A DNA stretch of 18,166 nt from Patescibacteria group bacterium. GTDB lineage: Bacteria; Patescibacteriota; Gracilibacteria; Peribacterales; Peribacteraceae. Positions within the stretch are counted from its first letter, which is position 1. Every line of letters starts with the position of its first letter. The position numbers were made by a program, and so were the translations under genes. The notes below the pieces were generated by a model that had not been told where the DNA came from, did not search any database, and saw nothing but the letters and a program-made list of their open reading frames with translations. The stretch lies in contig JAHISE010000104.1 in the NCBI GenBank assembly GCA_018818235.1, positions 1-18,166 on the forward strand, read 5' to 3'. This document shows, in pieces, positions 1 to 8,440 of this stretch.

Positions 1-1
1 A

Positions 2-1648
2 GCGGAAGATCTGCTTCTTACAAAAATAATATTGGATGTTGACAGCGGATCACTATTGAATGGTCAGAATTATGCTCTTTGGGTTGATACGGACTATAAT
101 TATAATGAGGATACAATTAGTAATGTGGATACAATATTGGAGGATGGAGTTAGCTCACAAACACAGCAGGTTATATTTAATAATCTTGCCGGAGGAGGGT
201 TTGTGATTCCGGATGGCCAAACTGTAATATTCGAAGTCCATACCGATATTGCAAGCTCACTTACCGGCGATGACCTGCAAGTTAGATTTGATGCGGATGC
301 AGGTGTTGTTTATCTGGAAGCCGAGATACTGGATGACGGAAGTCCTATGGAAGGGATAAGTACAAACGGAGAGTGTGAAAACGACACAGGATGCAAAATA
401 TTTGTAACGACTGTTGAATCACAAAACTGGAATCTTAGAAGGCAGGGGAATTTGTTTGTTACCCAATCTACAGTTCCACTTCGCAATCATCAATTACTTG
501 GAGGAGAGCTTGGTGAAACTATCTTAAGATTACGATTCCGTGCTGATAATGAGGATATAGATGTTACAGATATACAGTTGACTGCTTCCGGTTCCACTAC
601 AAGTGCAGAAGTAGATCGTCTGGATCTATACAGGGAAGGACAATCTTGGGCATTTGCGCGTGCAACAATCGGTGGTTGTGGAAATGATGATGTTCTTACA
701 ACTAATCCGGGAGGTTCTTCTGCACCCGTAAATACTTTCTGTGCAAATATGGAAACAAGGCAGTTAGTTATTACAGGAGGCACTGTGATGGATGTTCTTG
801 TACGTCCTCGCCTGAAGACAGACGTTCAGGGGGCAACATCGGGACAGGTGATTCAGTTCTTTATAGATAAAACGAATGTATCGGATGAAGCCACTGGAAG
901 TGGAGCAATTCGCGCTCGTGGTGATGCTTCCAGTAATAATCTTTCCGGAAATGATGGAGATTATGTAGCCGAAGGCGAAGTATTTATTGGAACGGATACT
1001 GTTGGAAGAAATGAGTTTATCTCCGGAGGCAAAAATATTTCAGTTATGTCTGAAATTGTAACAATTACAAACGCAAGTGATGATCCGAGTGGCACTCAGG
1101 TTCCCATTGGTTTAAGCGATATCGGCGCATTCGAGTTTACAGCCGCTAATCATAATAATTCAAAGAATGGAATGAATGATGCAGTACTTTCCGGAATTAT
1201 ATTAAACGTAAATGCTACAAATGTTGTTCTTGATGCATCTTTGGGTAACTTCCGTTTGTACAATAAGGCGGATTCGACAATTACTCAGAATTGTACCGCT
1301 CATGCCAATGACGGAACTATTTTATCAGGAACCGTATCGGGACCGTTGCTGGTAGTTTGTGATGGTCTTGAAGCATCAAGCGTAGATACCAACATTGATC
1401 GGGGCGAAAGCATCACCCTTATACTTCAGGGCAATATAACTAACCAAAACAATTCAACCGTTGGTGCCTCAAGTACACTACAAGTATCTATTCAGAACTT
1501 TGATTCAATAGATCGTACTCGCTTCAGTGTAAATGATAATAACGCGAGTCATATTCACTGGTTGGATGAAGATGGCGAAGCAAGAAATCACTTCTTTTGG
1601 ATCGAATATCCAACAACCGTTATCAAATCCACTTCTTACTCAAGTTAA
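2..1648 (+). CDS. Surface/S-layer protein, C-terminal part (5' truncated by window edge)
   Basis: The frame is open from base 2, so the gene starts upstream. The TTG at 32 is internal: the codons before it continue a match to the paralogue at 13256-17446 (the shared segment reads ILLT then NGQNY and LWVDT). The 548 visible residues are Thr/Ser/Asn/Asp-rich beta-strand sequence with no membrane segment. At least three beta-sandwich-like units can be seen. One contains the block GNLFVTQST, then LLGGEL, LRLRFRADNE and IDVTDIQ, which is highly conserved with the paralogue (34 of 49 positions identical by hand). Cysteines occur in pairs within units, as expected for disulphides in an exported protein. 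The last 33 residues align without gaps to the paralogue's end. SLH domains, if present, would lie before the window. The role is inferred to be a structural cell-surface protein; no enzymatic motif is visible. Confidence 0.85.
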   Translation, partial: AEDLLLTKIILDVDSGSLLNGQNYALWVDTDYNYNEDTISNVDTILEDGVSSQTQQVIFNNLAGGGFVIPDGQTVIFEVHTDIASSLTGDDLQVRFDADAGVVYLEAEILDDGSPMEGISTNGECENDTGCKIFVTTVESQNWNLRRQGNLFVTQSTVPLRNHQLLGGELGETILRLRFRADNEDIDVTDIQLTASGSTTSAEVDRLDLYREGQSWAFARATIGGCGNDDVLTTNPGGSSAPVNTFCANMETRQLVITGGTVMDVLVRPRLKTDVQGATSGQVIQFFIDKTNVSDEATGSGAIRARGDASSNNLSGNDGDYVAEGEVFIGTDTVGRNEFISGGKNISVMSEIVTITNASDDPSGTQVPIGLSDIGAFEFTAANHNNSKNGMNDAVLSGIILNVNATNVVLDASLGNFRLYNKADSTITQNCTAHANDGTILSGTVSGPLLVVCDGLEASSVDTNIDRGESITLILQGNITNQNNSTVGASSTLQVSIQNFDSIDRTRFSVNDNNASHIHWLDEDGEARNHFFWIEYPTTVIKSTSYSS

Positions 1649-1659
1649 ATTCTCCTATA

Positions 1660-1666
1660 ACCCCTT
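1660..1666 (+). promoter_or_regulatory. ACCCCTT start-proximal element
   Basis: ACCCCTT lies 5 nt before the ATG at 1672 in the stretch ACCCCTTTTATC-ATG. The same 12 bases precede the ATG at 13256, and the variant ACCACTT precedes 3829 and 12602. No Shine-Dalgarno sequence is present here. Whether it acts in translation or transcription cannot be told from sequence. Confidence 0.45.
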
Positions 1667-1671
1667 TTATC

Positions 1672-2247
1672 ATGTCATTACGCTCATCATCACATATATT
1701 CATAGGACTGATCGCAATTGTAGTCGGTATACCTTACGCAGCTATGCAAATGCAGTATTTGCTTGCAGATGTTGCACAGAAGAATTGCATCGATGAGGAT
1801 GGTTACGAGAACTATGCGGTGGCGAGTAGAGCCAGAAAAGGCAATACAATTCAAAATGATGTATGTATTACATATAATGCTGCATACGATATTGTCGAGG
1901 GGGTATGTATAAATAATGAGCCGAAAGGTAAATATCACAAATGTCCGAACGGATGTCTTGATGGCAAATGTGTGGGGTCAGTAGAACGTGATGTTTGTGG
2001 TAATGGGGTAATAGAGGAAGATGAAGAATGCGAAACAGATGTTGATTGTAAAACAGGAGAAAGATGTGCAAATAATTGTGTATGCGTACCATTGCGTGTT
2101 AGTACTTGCGGTGACGGAATATGGAATCCCAAAATAGAACAATGTGATGATGGAAATACGGCTAATGGCGATGGATGTTCAAATAATTGCAGGATAGAAG
2201 GGGATATCGAGTGTAAGGCGGGACCGAGTAGGTGTAGGAGGTCGTAG
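1672..2247 (+). CDS. Small secreted cysteine-rich protein with DUF4215-type modules
   Basis: This is a 191-residue protein with an N-terminal hydrophobic segment (about residues 7-25, in MSLRSSSHIFIGLIAIVVG) that acts as a signal peptide or anchor. I chose the ATG at 1672 because the frame's earlier TTG (1597) lies inside the preceding gene and adds 25 residues in front of the signal. The C-terminal half carries two Myxococcus-type cysteine-rich (DUF4215) modules. The first is divergent (CGNGVIEEDEEC followed by clustered Cys). The second is canonical (CGDGIWNP, then EQCDDGNTANGDGC, then CSNNC). Such modules are disulphide-stabilised and extracellular. The gene begins 23 nt after the upstream surface-protein gene, suggesting co-transcription, but it also has its own ACCCCTT element. 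The function is unknown; it could be an accessory protein attached to the surface layer. Confidence 0.8.
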   Translation: MSLRSSSHIFIGLIAIVVGIPYAAMQMQYLLADVAQKNCIDEDGYENYAVASRARKGNTIQNDVCITYNAAYDIVEGVCINNEPKGKYHKCPNGCLDGKCVGSVERDVCGNGVIEEDEECETDVDCKTGERCANNCVCVPLRVSTCGDGIWNPKIEQCDDGNTANGDGCSNNCRIEGDIECKAGPSRCRRS

Positions 2248-2284
2248 TTATTGAATGTGGTTTTTTGTATGTAATGTAAATGTT

Positions 2285-2348
2285 AGGCGTCACTTGTTTC
2301 TCATCATTGGACCAGTGACCAGAGACAAGTGACCAGCGACGGCCGCCT
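2285..2348. repeat. Long imperfect inverted repeat with internal GTGACCAG direct repeats
   Basis: In the convergent junction, 2289-2301 pairs with 2321-2333 over 13 bp with one G-T wobble. An outer AGGCG/CGCCT pair (2285-2289 with 2344-2348) nearly extends it. Inside, GTGACCAG-A/C-GAC occurs twice. There is no U-tract, so it is not a classical intrinsic terminator. It could act as a factor-dependent terminator for the facing genes or be a dispersed REP-like element. Confidence 0.55.
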
Positions 2349-2388
2349 ATCACCAATAACTGCATAAATCTAAATAAAACCAATAACC

Positions 2389-3624
2389 TCACCCCACCGC
2401 CATCCAAACCCTAAACCCAACAAAGCTCAGTATCAGAATAAATCCGAGCAGTGGGAATGCGAAAGGATAAGTTGTTACGTCTTTTGGCTTTGGATCTTTG
2501 ATCTTAATTCTCATGCACGCAAGATTAACTATTGCAAAGATAATCAGAACCAAAAGGCTGGTAACTTGTGCAAGGCGAGTCAGATCAAAACCAATTGCAA
2601 GTACCAATATTATAAATCCGATGATAACAGTTGCTGTGACTGGTGTGCGTGTTACCGGACTCACATAAGTTAGGAAGTTGGGCAGCCAGTCTTTTCTGCT
2701 CAAACCCAAAAGAATTCTAGACCCCATTACTATCTGAATCAGAATTCCATTGGCAACTGCAAATAAACCAATAAATGTGATGATCACAGGTTTCATTCCC
2801 GTACTTTGTTCATATACCAGAGCAAGTGGAGCATCGGAAGCGCGTAGTACCTCTACTGGAAGACTTAGAACTGCAACCGTCGAAACAAGACAGTAAAGGA
2901 GTGTGGATCCAATAATCGCAAACATGATTCCAAGAGGTAGGTTTCTGTGAGGATTCTTAACTTCTTCCGCAACATTTGCCATATCCTCGAATCCGATGCA
3001 GGCATAGAAGGCTATAAAAGCTCCCAATAGAATACTCGTCCAAACACCGCCATCCATCGGAGGTATTAACTCCGGACCTCTGACAGGAAGTGACATAAGT
3101 GCATCTCTTCCAACCCATAATATGAGCAACAGTCCGCCGATTTCCACTACGGTAAACAGTGTTGCTGCAAAAGCCGATTCTTTTATTCCCCATATTGCAA
3201 CTCCGGTTGCGATTATGGAAAGAACAATGATTGCAATTTCACGAATTACCGGGAGGAAGACATCCAGGTATCCGACAAATGCATTCATCAGGGCACTCGA
3301 AGATACAATTGCGGCCAGTACCACCATTAATCCGATCAAAGTGGAAAGCCACTCAATCTTGAATGCTCTAAATACATAAATCGCTTCACCTCCGCTTTTA
3401 GGATACCGCGAACTTAGTTCCGCATAAGAAAATCCGGTTAGTGCAGCCATCGCAGCAGCAATGATGAAGGATATTGGAGCAAAAAGTCCCGCTTCTCCTG
3501 CTACTTTTCCCACAAGTGCGTAGATACCTGCACCCAGGATCGCACCAAGTCCGTAAAAAGTAAAAAGTGGAAGACTCAGTTGACGGGAGAGGGAGGGTTG
3601 GGGGATGGGGGTTGGTTTGGACAT
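2389..3624 (-). CDS. APC-superfamily amino acid permease
   Basis: This 411-residue protein is largely hydrophobic, with about 12 membrane helices, the usual layout for amino acid/polyamine/organocation transporters, though slightly short. The TM1 signature GLGAILGAGIYALVGKVAGE contains the unwound GAGIY segment that binds the substrate amino group in this family. Further family landmarks are GFSYAELSSRYPKSGGEAIY at TM2 and FIAFYACIGFEDMANVAEEV at TM6. It is expected to take up an amino acid by proton-coupled symport in the cytoplasmic membrane; the substrate cannot be told. The ATG at 3624 is preceded by CTCAATTTATTAC with no Shine-Dalgarno. The N-terminal tail is Pro/Ser-rich and is encoded by a G-run tract on the opposite strand. 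The stop is TGA. Uptake fits the amino acid dependence typical of reduced-genome CPR bacteria (inference). Confidence 0.93.
   Translation of the reverse strand: MSKPTPIPQPSLSRQLSLPLFTFYGLGAILGAGIYALVGKVAGEAGLFAPISFIIAAAMAALTGFSYAELSSRYPKSGGEAIYVFRAFKIEWLSTLIGLMVVLAAIVSSSALMNAFVGYLDVFLPVIREIAIIVLSIIATGVAIWGIKESAFAATLFTVVEIGGLLLILWVGRDALMSLPVRGPELIPPMDGGVWTSILLGAFIAFYACIGFEDMANVAEEVKNPHRNLPLGIMFAIIGSTLLYCLVSTVAVLSLPVEVLRASDAPLALVYEQSTGMKPVIITFIGLFAVANGILIQIVMGSRILLGLSRKDWLPNFLTYVSPVTRTPVTATVIIGFIILVLAIGFDLTRLAQVTSLLVLIIFAIVNLACMRIKIKDPKPKDVTTYPFAFPLLGFILILSFVGFRVWMAVG
3585..3611 (+). other. Potential G-quadruplex tract
   Basis: Five G-runs (3585-3587, 3591-3593, 3595-3597, 3600-3604, 3607-3611) are separated by loops of 1-3 nt on the + strand, the template strand of the permease gene. 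The motif stands out in this AT-rich window. It overlaps the first codons of the permease, which encode the PTPIPQPSLSR tail. Confidence 0.5.
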
Positions 3625-3630
3625 GTAATA

Positions 3631-3651
3631 AATTGAGAATTGGGAATTGAG
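3631..3651. repeat. Three tandem 7-bp units (AATTGAG/AATTGGG)
   Basis: AATTGAG, AATTGGG and AATTGAG follow each other without gaps, ending 7 nt before the permease start codon on the minus strand, where they read CTCAATT, CCCAATT, CTCAATT. They could be operator sites or simple-repeat noise. Confidence 0.4.
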
Positions 3652-3793
3652 AGTCAGACTATATTTTTAGAATCAGATAAAATCTATATAATTGATCACA
3701 TAATAGCTTGTTTTCTCCGTTGTAACTATCAAATCAACCAGAAACCAAAATAACCAATGATGCAACCTCTCTTTTTTTGGAAATCTGATTATA

Positions 3794-3802
3794 TGCTACA
3801 AT
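3794..3802 (+). promoter_or_regulatory. Extended -10 promoter for the 3829 gene
   Basis: TGC-TACAAT is a good extended -10 element (TGn plus a hexamer one base from consensus). The -35 region at the right distance is a T-run (TTTTTG) and is weak, which extended -10 promoters tolerate. Predicted initiation near 3809 gives a leader of about 20 nt. Confidence 0.5.
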
Positions 3803-3815
3803 TGTTAGCAATTTA

Positions 3816-3822
3816 ACCACTT
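3816..3822 (+). promoter_or_regulatory. ACCACTT start-proximal element
   Basis: ACCACTT lies 6 nt before the ATG at 3829 and within the predicted short leader. It is the same element type as at 1660, 12591 and 13243. There is no Shine-Dalgarno. Confidence 0.45.
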
Positions 3823-3828
3823 CTTATT

Positions 3829-6800
3829 ATGAAAGACACAACTAAGAAACTGCTTCTTGGAGTAATTACAGTTTGTGTTATTGCAATCGCGGTTATTGTA
3901 AGCAACGTCCTGCGACCATCCAATGACGAGTTTCTAATTCCATTTATACCGGAGCTTGAGGATGTATTTTCGGGTCCTTCATCTCCGTTTGCCGGAGCAC
4001 TGATCGGTCATGATAGTGCCGGAAGACCAAAATACTACGAGCAGGTACCTTTTGAAGTTGATGCAACAGACAGATCTGTAGAGAACGCACATTGGTTCAT
4101 CAGCCTGAAAGGACAACCCACGAATGCTCAAAATCTGGATCCTCGCGTTTTCTTCGGAGTGCATCCCGGTAACGCATCAATGAACGGTCTTATGTATCTG
4201 TTCCCCGAGACTAATGTTGGAAAGATGTCTCAGGATAATTTCTATCTTATCGGATTCAAAAATTTGTCTGCTTCCGTCAGAAGTAAGTATCATAATCCAA
4301 ATCTCGTTCTGCCTGCAAATTCCGCAGGCAACCGTTTCCTTTATGCCAGATTTTATTCAGCAGGCGGCGGCTCCGGTACACCAAAGCTTCTTGTTGCTCC
4401 TGATGACGATTCTGATGGGCTTAATAATCTGGTTGAGGAGCAAGTATACAAAACAGATCCCAAGAATCCGGATTCTGACGGAGACGGTATTAAAGATTCA
4501 ACGGAAGTGGGTCTCGCATTCGGTCCTTTTCCCGACAAAGATTCGTCAACTGTAACTAATCCTCTGGTTGCGGATACGGACGGAGATGGAATAAGTGACG
4601 GAGACGAAGATACAAACTTTAATGGAAAAGTTGATGCCGGAGAAAAGAACCCTGTGATTGCTGATTCTTACGAGTGTGGCAATGGCATCATTGAGAAAGA
4701 AAATAGAGAAGAATGCGATGATGGTAACAATAAAAGTGGAGATGGCTGTTCGGGATCCGATCACCCCAATGGAGGATGCATGGTGGAAATGTGCGGAGAT
4801 GGATACCTGGATCTTGATGGAATACCCGGAAATGATGGTAAGATGTACTTTGCGGAAGAATGCGATGATGGCAATACAGACAGTGTTGACGGATGTGATG
4901 CATGGTGCAAGATAGAACGTTGTGGTGATGGGCAGCTTCATCCGATGGGCAAAGATCTTGTGAAAGGAACCGCTGATGACGAGGAATGTGATGACGGTAA
5001 CAGCGTGAATGACGATGCATGTTCAAATTCCTGCAAAAGTGCAGTATGTGGCGATGAAATAGTACAAGCTGCGATGGGTGAGCAGTGCGACGATGGAAAT
5101 CAAATTAATAGTGATAGGTGCACAAACGAATGCGAAGCCATAGTCTGCGGAGACGGCGTGATAGAAGGCTCAGAAAAATGTGATGACGGAAACGCAGACA
5201 ACGGCGATGGATGCTTATCAACCTGCGCAGAGGAAAACGGATACAGCTGTTTCGGCACACCAAGTATTTGCCTGCCGGACTTTGGCACCGAATTCTTCGG
5301 TGGTTCCGAAATAATGCCCCCTACAGAGCCTCTCGAAGTTAATCCAATCATTGAATCTGGTGGTGGATCAGTAGCCCCGCCCAAACAAGCTTCATCAACG
5401 CCGTGGACTGTTGAATTGCCAAACATTCTTAGAGTTATTAATCAGAATAGTTATTCGATAATCAATGGTGGTTCAAATTACATAAAGAACGTAATCCCTC
5501 ATGTAAAATTGACGAAGGAAATGCAGGAAGTTCGAGTTAAGTTATTTCCGACAAGCTTTAACGATAATTTAGTGGATATTGATGGCAAACTATTAGCTGA
5601 CAAAGCAGTACTGGATCAAATTGCCAATAATACTGTTCCAAGTGCGACTTTATGTGATGCAGCAAATGTACAGGAGGTTAATATTTTTGCTGCCTATTAC
5701 AATGATTCAATTGTTTTTCCGGAAACGACAGAGGTGATTGTAGATACCGGCGAATGCACTACTCTTATTGTTTACACAATGCGCAGCACTGACAAAGTTA
5801 TTGTTTCTACGGCAGAGGGAAGCGGTATCGGTAAAGTTATTGCTATGAGCGGTATGATTTATGGAGTTCCTTCCAATCGTGTTCTTAGCCCAAGCCAAGT
5901 ATTTGGAAAAGGAATACAATCGAATCAGTATATTCTTCCTAAAGGCGATATTTATGGAACTTCCGGATTAGAGAAAATTATCCCAGTATCTATTGCTCAA
6001 CTAAAAAGAAACGCACCAAATATTGGTGAATTAGCAAATCTTATTCCTACTATCCCCTATGACTTTATGACGAGTCGACTAACCGATGATATAAGAAAAT
6101 ATATCACTACAACAAGCTCTGGTGAGGATGCTTCAGGAAATTACAAGAGAAAATTTGTTGTTGGCAATAATGGTCGTGCTGAGGTTGGTGATAACCCTGT
6201 TATTTCAAATTTTCAGATATGGTTTGGGAATGGACAACTTAAAACAGAAAATGCGTTATATGCATCTATTGGAGGATTGAAATCAAATATATCGCAATTT
6301 AGTGGAGATGTCGAGTGTGTGAAGAGTCGCAGTATTTGTGAAAAACTCCCCCCAAGTAATATAGAAGGATACATATCGAAAATTGATCTTTACGGCGAAC
6401 AGCCTGAAGCGATTTATACAAAACTGCCGGATGGTATGACTCATCTAACAAATCTGGTGGTCAATAATAATAGATTATATGGATACATGACAGGACCGGA
6501 CAAGCCAGGTACAATCGCAGTTTTTGATGCCGATACACTTGCTATCTTGGATCAAAGTAATCCGATAACTCAAGTTGGGCTAACATACACCAACAGAGGA
6601 ATGCAAAATCTTGTCCGCTTCAATTTCCTCACGGACTATGTTCATGTCATTAACATTGTTCCGACAAGTGGGAACCGAATCGCTGTTATATATTCGCCAA
6701 TTACACAGTCTAGTGATGCAAATCCTAGTAAAACCAATCTATTTGCCACTATGTTTAATGCAAATGATTTGTCTCAGATTTCAACACAGCAGTGGAATAT

Positions 6801-7155
6801 TTCGAGTCTTTTCACCACACCAAAACAACTATATGAACACGGTGTTGTTGGAGTGATATACAATGAGCAGAAGGGTGTATTAACTGTATTGCTTAGCGCA
6901 TTAGAATCTCAATATGGAACAAGGAATTATTGGTCTGTTGCGAATATTGATACTCAATACAATACTGTTGTAGGCAAAGTTTCATTTAAATTACCAGGAT
7001 TAACACAATCTGGTGCATCTAATGGAAGTACCATCGATTTGGATAATTCTGGCAATCGTATAACTATTAAAACGCCATCTTTTGGAATTGCCGTTCTGGA
7101 TGTCTCCGATCCTGCTTCTCCAAAAGTCATTTCTCTTGATACAACTTCGCAATAA
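3829..7155 (+). CDS. Large exported Ca-binding protein: TSP3 repeats, DUF4215 modules, propeller-like C-terminus
   Basis: This 1108-residue protein has a basic start (MKDTTKK) and one hydrophobic segment (about residues 8-28), an uncleaved anchor or signal peptide. Residues 30-185 are a cysteine-free domain I do not recognise. Residues about 190-280 carry thrombospondin type 3 calcium loops (DDDSDGLNN, DSDGDGIKD, DTDGDGISDGDED, FNGKVDAGE). Residues about 282-483 hold five DUF4215 modules of the form CG[ND][GE]...E[EKQ]CDDGN...C. A Pro/Gly/Ser linker (about 485-530) leads to a long C-terminal region. Its later part looks like a beta-propeller, with strand motifs such as GTIAVFDADTLAILD and a final GIAVLDVSDPASPKV that resembles LVIVD repeats. 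No catalytic motif is visible. It is probably a cell-surface adhesion or binding protein stiffened by calcium. The ATG is supported by the signal segment and the promoter spacing. It is a monocistronic unit ended by the terminator at 7182. Confidence 0.88.
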   Translation: MKDTTKKLLLGVITVCVIAIAVIVSNVLRPSNDEFLIPFIPELEDVFSGPSSPFAGALIGHDSAGRPKYYEQVPFEVDATDRSVENAHWFISLKGQPTNAQNLDPRVFFGVHPGNASMNGLMYLFPETNVGKMSQDNFYLIGFKNLSASVRSKYHNPNLVLPANSAGNRFLYARFYSAGGGSGTPKLLVAPDDDSDGLNNLVEEQVYKTDPKNPDSDGDGIKDSTEVGLAFGPFPDKDSSTVTNPLVADTDGDGISDGDEDTNFNGKVDAGEKNPVIADSYECGNGIIEKENREECDDGNNKSGDGCSGSDHPNGGCMVEMCGDGYLDLDGIPGNDGKMYFAEECDDGNTDSVDGCDAWCKIERCGDGQLHPMGKDLVKGTADDEECDDGNSVNDDACSNSCKSAVCGDEIVQAAMGEQCDDGNQINSDRCTNECEAIVCGDGVIEGSEKCDDGNADNGDGCLSTCAEENGYSCFGTPSICLPDFGTEFFGGSEIMPPTEPLEVNPIIESGGGSVAPPKQASSTPWTVELPNILRVINQNSYSIINGGSNYIKNVIPHVKLTKEMQEVRVKLFPTSFNDNLVDIDGKLLADKAVLDQIANNTVPSATLCDAANVQEVNIFAAYYNDSIVFPETTEVIVDTGECTTLIVYTMRSTDKVIVSTAEGSGIGKVIAMSGMIYGVPSNRVLSPSQVFGKGIQSNQYILPKGDIYGTSGLEKIIPVSIAQLKRNAPNIGELANLIPTIPYDFMTSRLTDDIRKYITTTSSGEDASGNYKRKFVVGNNGRAEVGDNPVISNFQIWFGNGQLKTENALYASIGGLKSNISQFSGDVECVKSRSICEKLPPSNIEGYISKIDLYGEQPEAIYTKLPDGMTHLTNLVVNNNRLYGYMTGPDKPGTIAVFDADTLAILDQSNPITQVGLTYTNRGMQNLVRFNFLTDYVHVINIVPTSGNRIAVIYSPITQSSDANPSKTNLFATMFNANDLSQISTQQWNISSLFTTPKQLYEHGVVGVIYNEQKGVLTVLLSALESQYGTRNYWSVANIDTQYNTVVGKVSFKLPGLTQSGASNGSTIDLDNSGNRITIKTPSFGIAVLDVSDPASPKVISLDTTSQ

Positions 7156-7181
7156 TAACAGTTCATTGATTTTTATCACAT

Positions 7182-7209
7182 AAAAAGCGGGCTAAAAGAC
7201 CCGCTTTTT
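7182..7209. terminator. Bidirectional rho-independent terminator
   Basis: A perfect 10-bp stem AAAAAGCGGG / CCCGCTTTTT encloses an 8-nt loop. The T-run on one strand and A-run on the other suit termination of both convergent genes: the surface protein ending at 7155 and corA ending at 7283. Confidence 0.9.
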
Positions 7210-7282
7210 GTTTGGAATATACTTACGAACAATACGAATGAATTTGGTTTGCTATTTTTTCCCACAACATTTGGCATTGATT

Positions 7283-8359
7283 CTAAAACCAACCTTTCCT
7301 CCTAAAATAAGTAACCATGACTATGAATACGGTGATCATAACGCACCAGACGGCGGGGTATCCCAGTGTCCATTCAAGCTCCGGCATGTTTTTGAAGTTC
7401 ATTCCATATACTCCGGCAATAAATGTAAGTGGAATAAAGATTGTCGCAATAATGGTCAATACCTTCATCACCGAATTCATTTTGTTGCTGATTAATGACA
7501 GATAGTTATCAAGCATATTCGAAAGAAGATCTCTGAATGTGTCCACAGAATCCGTTGCCTGTATTGCGTGATCGTACACATCACGAAGAAAAGGAACAGT
7601 TGTATCGCTTATGAATTGCGATTCGGAATGTTGCAACTGCACCACAACATCACGCAGGGGATAAATTGCCCTCCTTACAAAAAGCATCTCCCGTTTCATC
7701 TGATACACAGAAGAAATAAAGGTATCATTGGGATTGGCAATAAATTGTTCTTCCATTTCCTCGATATCATTTCCGATGTGTTCCAGAATAGTAAAGTATC
7801 CGTCAGTTATAGCATCCAAAATACGGTAGACAAGGTAATCTGATCCTGATGATCGCAATTTACCCTTACCTGCCCTTAGACGTTCACGCATAGGATCAAA
7901 AATATCCTGAGGTTGCTCCTGAAATGTAAGTACAAGATTATCTTTAAGAACTATGCTTACCTGTTCAACACTTACGCGTTTATCTTTTTCAGAATAATGG
8001 AGCATTTTTACGACGACAAAAAAACAATCTTCGAATTCTTCAATTTTTGGACGATGAGATGTATTAAGAATGTCTTCCAGCAACAAAGGATGCAGACCAA
8101 ATTGTTGACCAAGTGATTCAACAATTTGGGTATTATGAATACCATCCAGATTTATCCAATTGACATGGTCATTTAAAATAAATGTTTTGCAATCATTCAC
8201 ATTATCTACGGTTCGCTCCTCACACACTTCTTTGTTATAAACCCACATAGTTATATGCGGTACTTCAATTTTCTTCTTTCCGATGTGTTTAAGCGCACCT
8301 GGTGCCTCTCCAGCTTTCGAAGTTGTTTTAAGGAAGGAAGGAATAAGTCTTGTTTGCAT
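7283..8359 (-). CDS. corA: CorA-type magnesium/divalent cation channel
   Basis: This 358-residue protein is of typical CorA length. A long soluble, charged, helical N-terminal domain (about 1-290) precedes two C-terminal membrane helices. The family's selectivity-filter motif GMN is at residues 319-321 (in GVYGMNF), followed by the periplasmic loop MPELEW. The protein ends in the basic tail FRRKGWF. CorA forms a homopentamer in the cytoplasmic membrane that imports Mg2+ (also Co2+/Ni2+) and closes when Mg2+ is bound in the cytoplasm. The frame extends eight codons upstream to a TTG (8383). I prefer the ATG at 8359 as the more usual start; neither has a Shine-Dalgarno. It is transcribed divergently from the 8439 gene group and shares the bidirectional terminator with the gene ending at 7155. 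Confidence 0.95.
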   Translation of the reverse strand: MQTRLIPSFLKTTSKAGEAPGALKHIGKKKIEVPHITMWVYNKEVCEERTVDNVNDCKTFILNDHVNWINLDGIHNTQIVESLGQQFGLHPLLLEDILNTSHRPKIEEFEDCFFVVVKMLHYSEKDKRVSVEQVSIVLKDNLVLTFQEQPQDIFDPMRERLRAGKGKLRSSGSDYLVYRILDAITDGYFTILEHIGNDIEEMEEQFIANPNDTFISSVYQMKREMLFVRRAIYPLRDVVVQLQHSESQFISDTTVPFLRDVYDHAIQATDSVDTFRDLLSNMLDNYLSLISNKMNSVMKVLTIIATIFIPLTFIAGVYGMNFKNMPELEWTLGYPAVWCVMITVFIVMVTYFRRKGWF

Positions 8360-8434
8360 AGCACTATGTATGATGACGCACAAAAAACCACAAATAAAGA
8401 CAATTTTCAGGTACTTCTTATGATTCTCTTAATG

Positions 8435-8440
8435 TATAAT
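8435..8440 (+). promoter_or_regulatory. Consensus -10 box TATAAT
   Basis: A perfect TATAAT in the divergent spacer overlaps the ATG at 8439, and the -35 is not convincing. If it is used, transcription would begin near 8447 and the downstream ATG at 8460 would be the real start of the first gene. Confidence 0.35.

Noticed and set aside
32..34. TTG at 32 as the true start of the left-edge protein
   Set aside because: The frame is open to base 2, and the codons before the TTG match the paralogue, so the gene begins outside the window.
490..783. Minus-strand open frame inside the left-edge surface protein, and similar antisense frames elsewhere
   Set aside because: These are antisense shadows of well-supported genes, with no family resemblance and no start signals.
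4214..4555. Alternative + frames inside the TSP3/DUF4215 gene (also near 4658-4915)
   Set aside because: They overlap clear calcium-loop and DUF4215 coding sequence and encode unstructured shadow peptides.
4670..5280. Tandem DNA repeat or CRISPR-like array over the DUF4215 region
   Set aside because: The periodicity is at protein level (five cysteine modules); unit lengths differ and codons diverge, with no spacer-repeat structure.
8371..8383. TTG start giving a longer CorA
   Set aside because: It adds eight residues of no family value; the ATG at 8359 is the simpler choice, although the TTG cannot be excluded.
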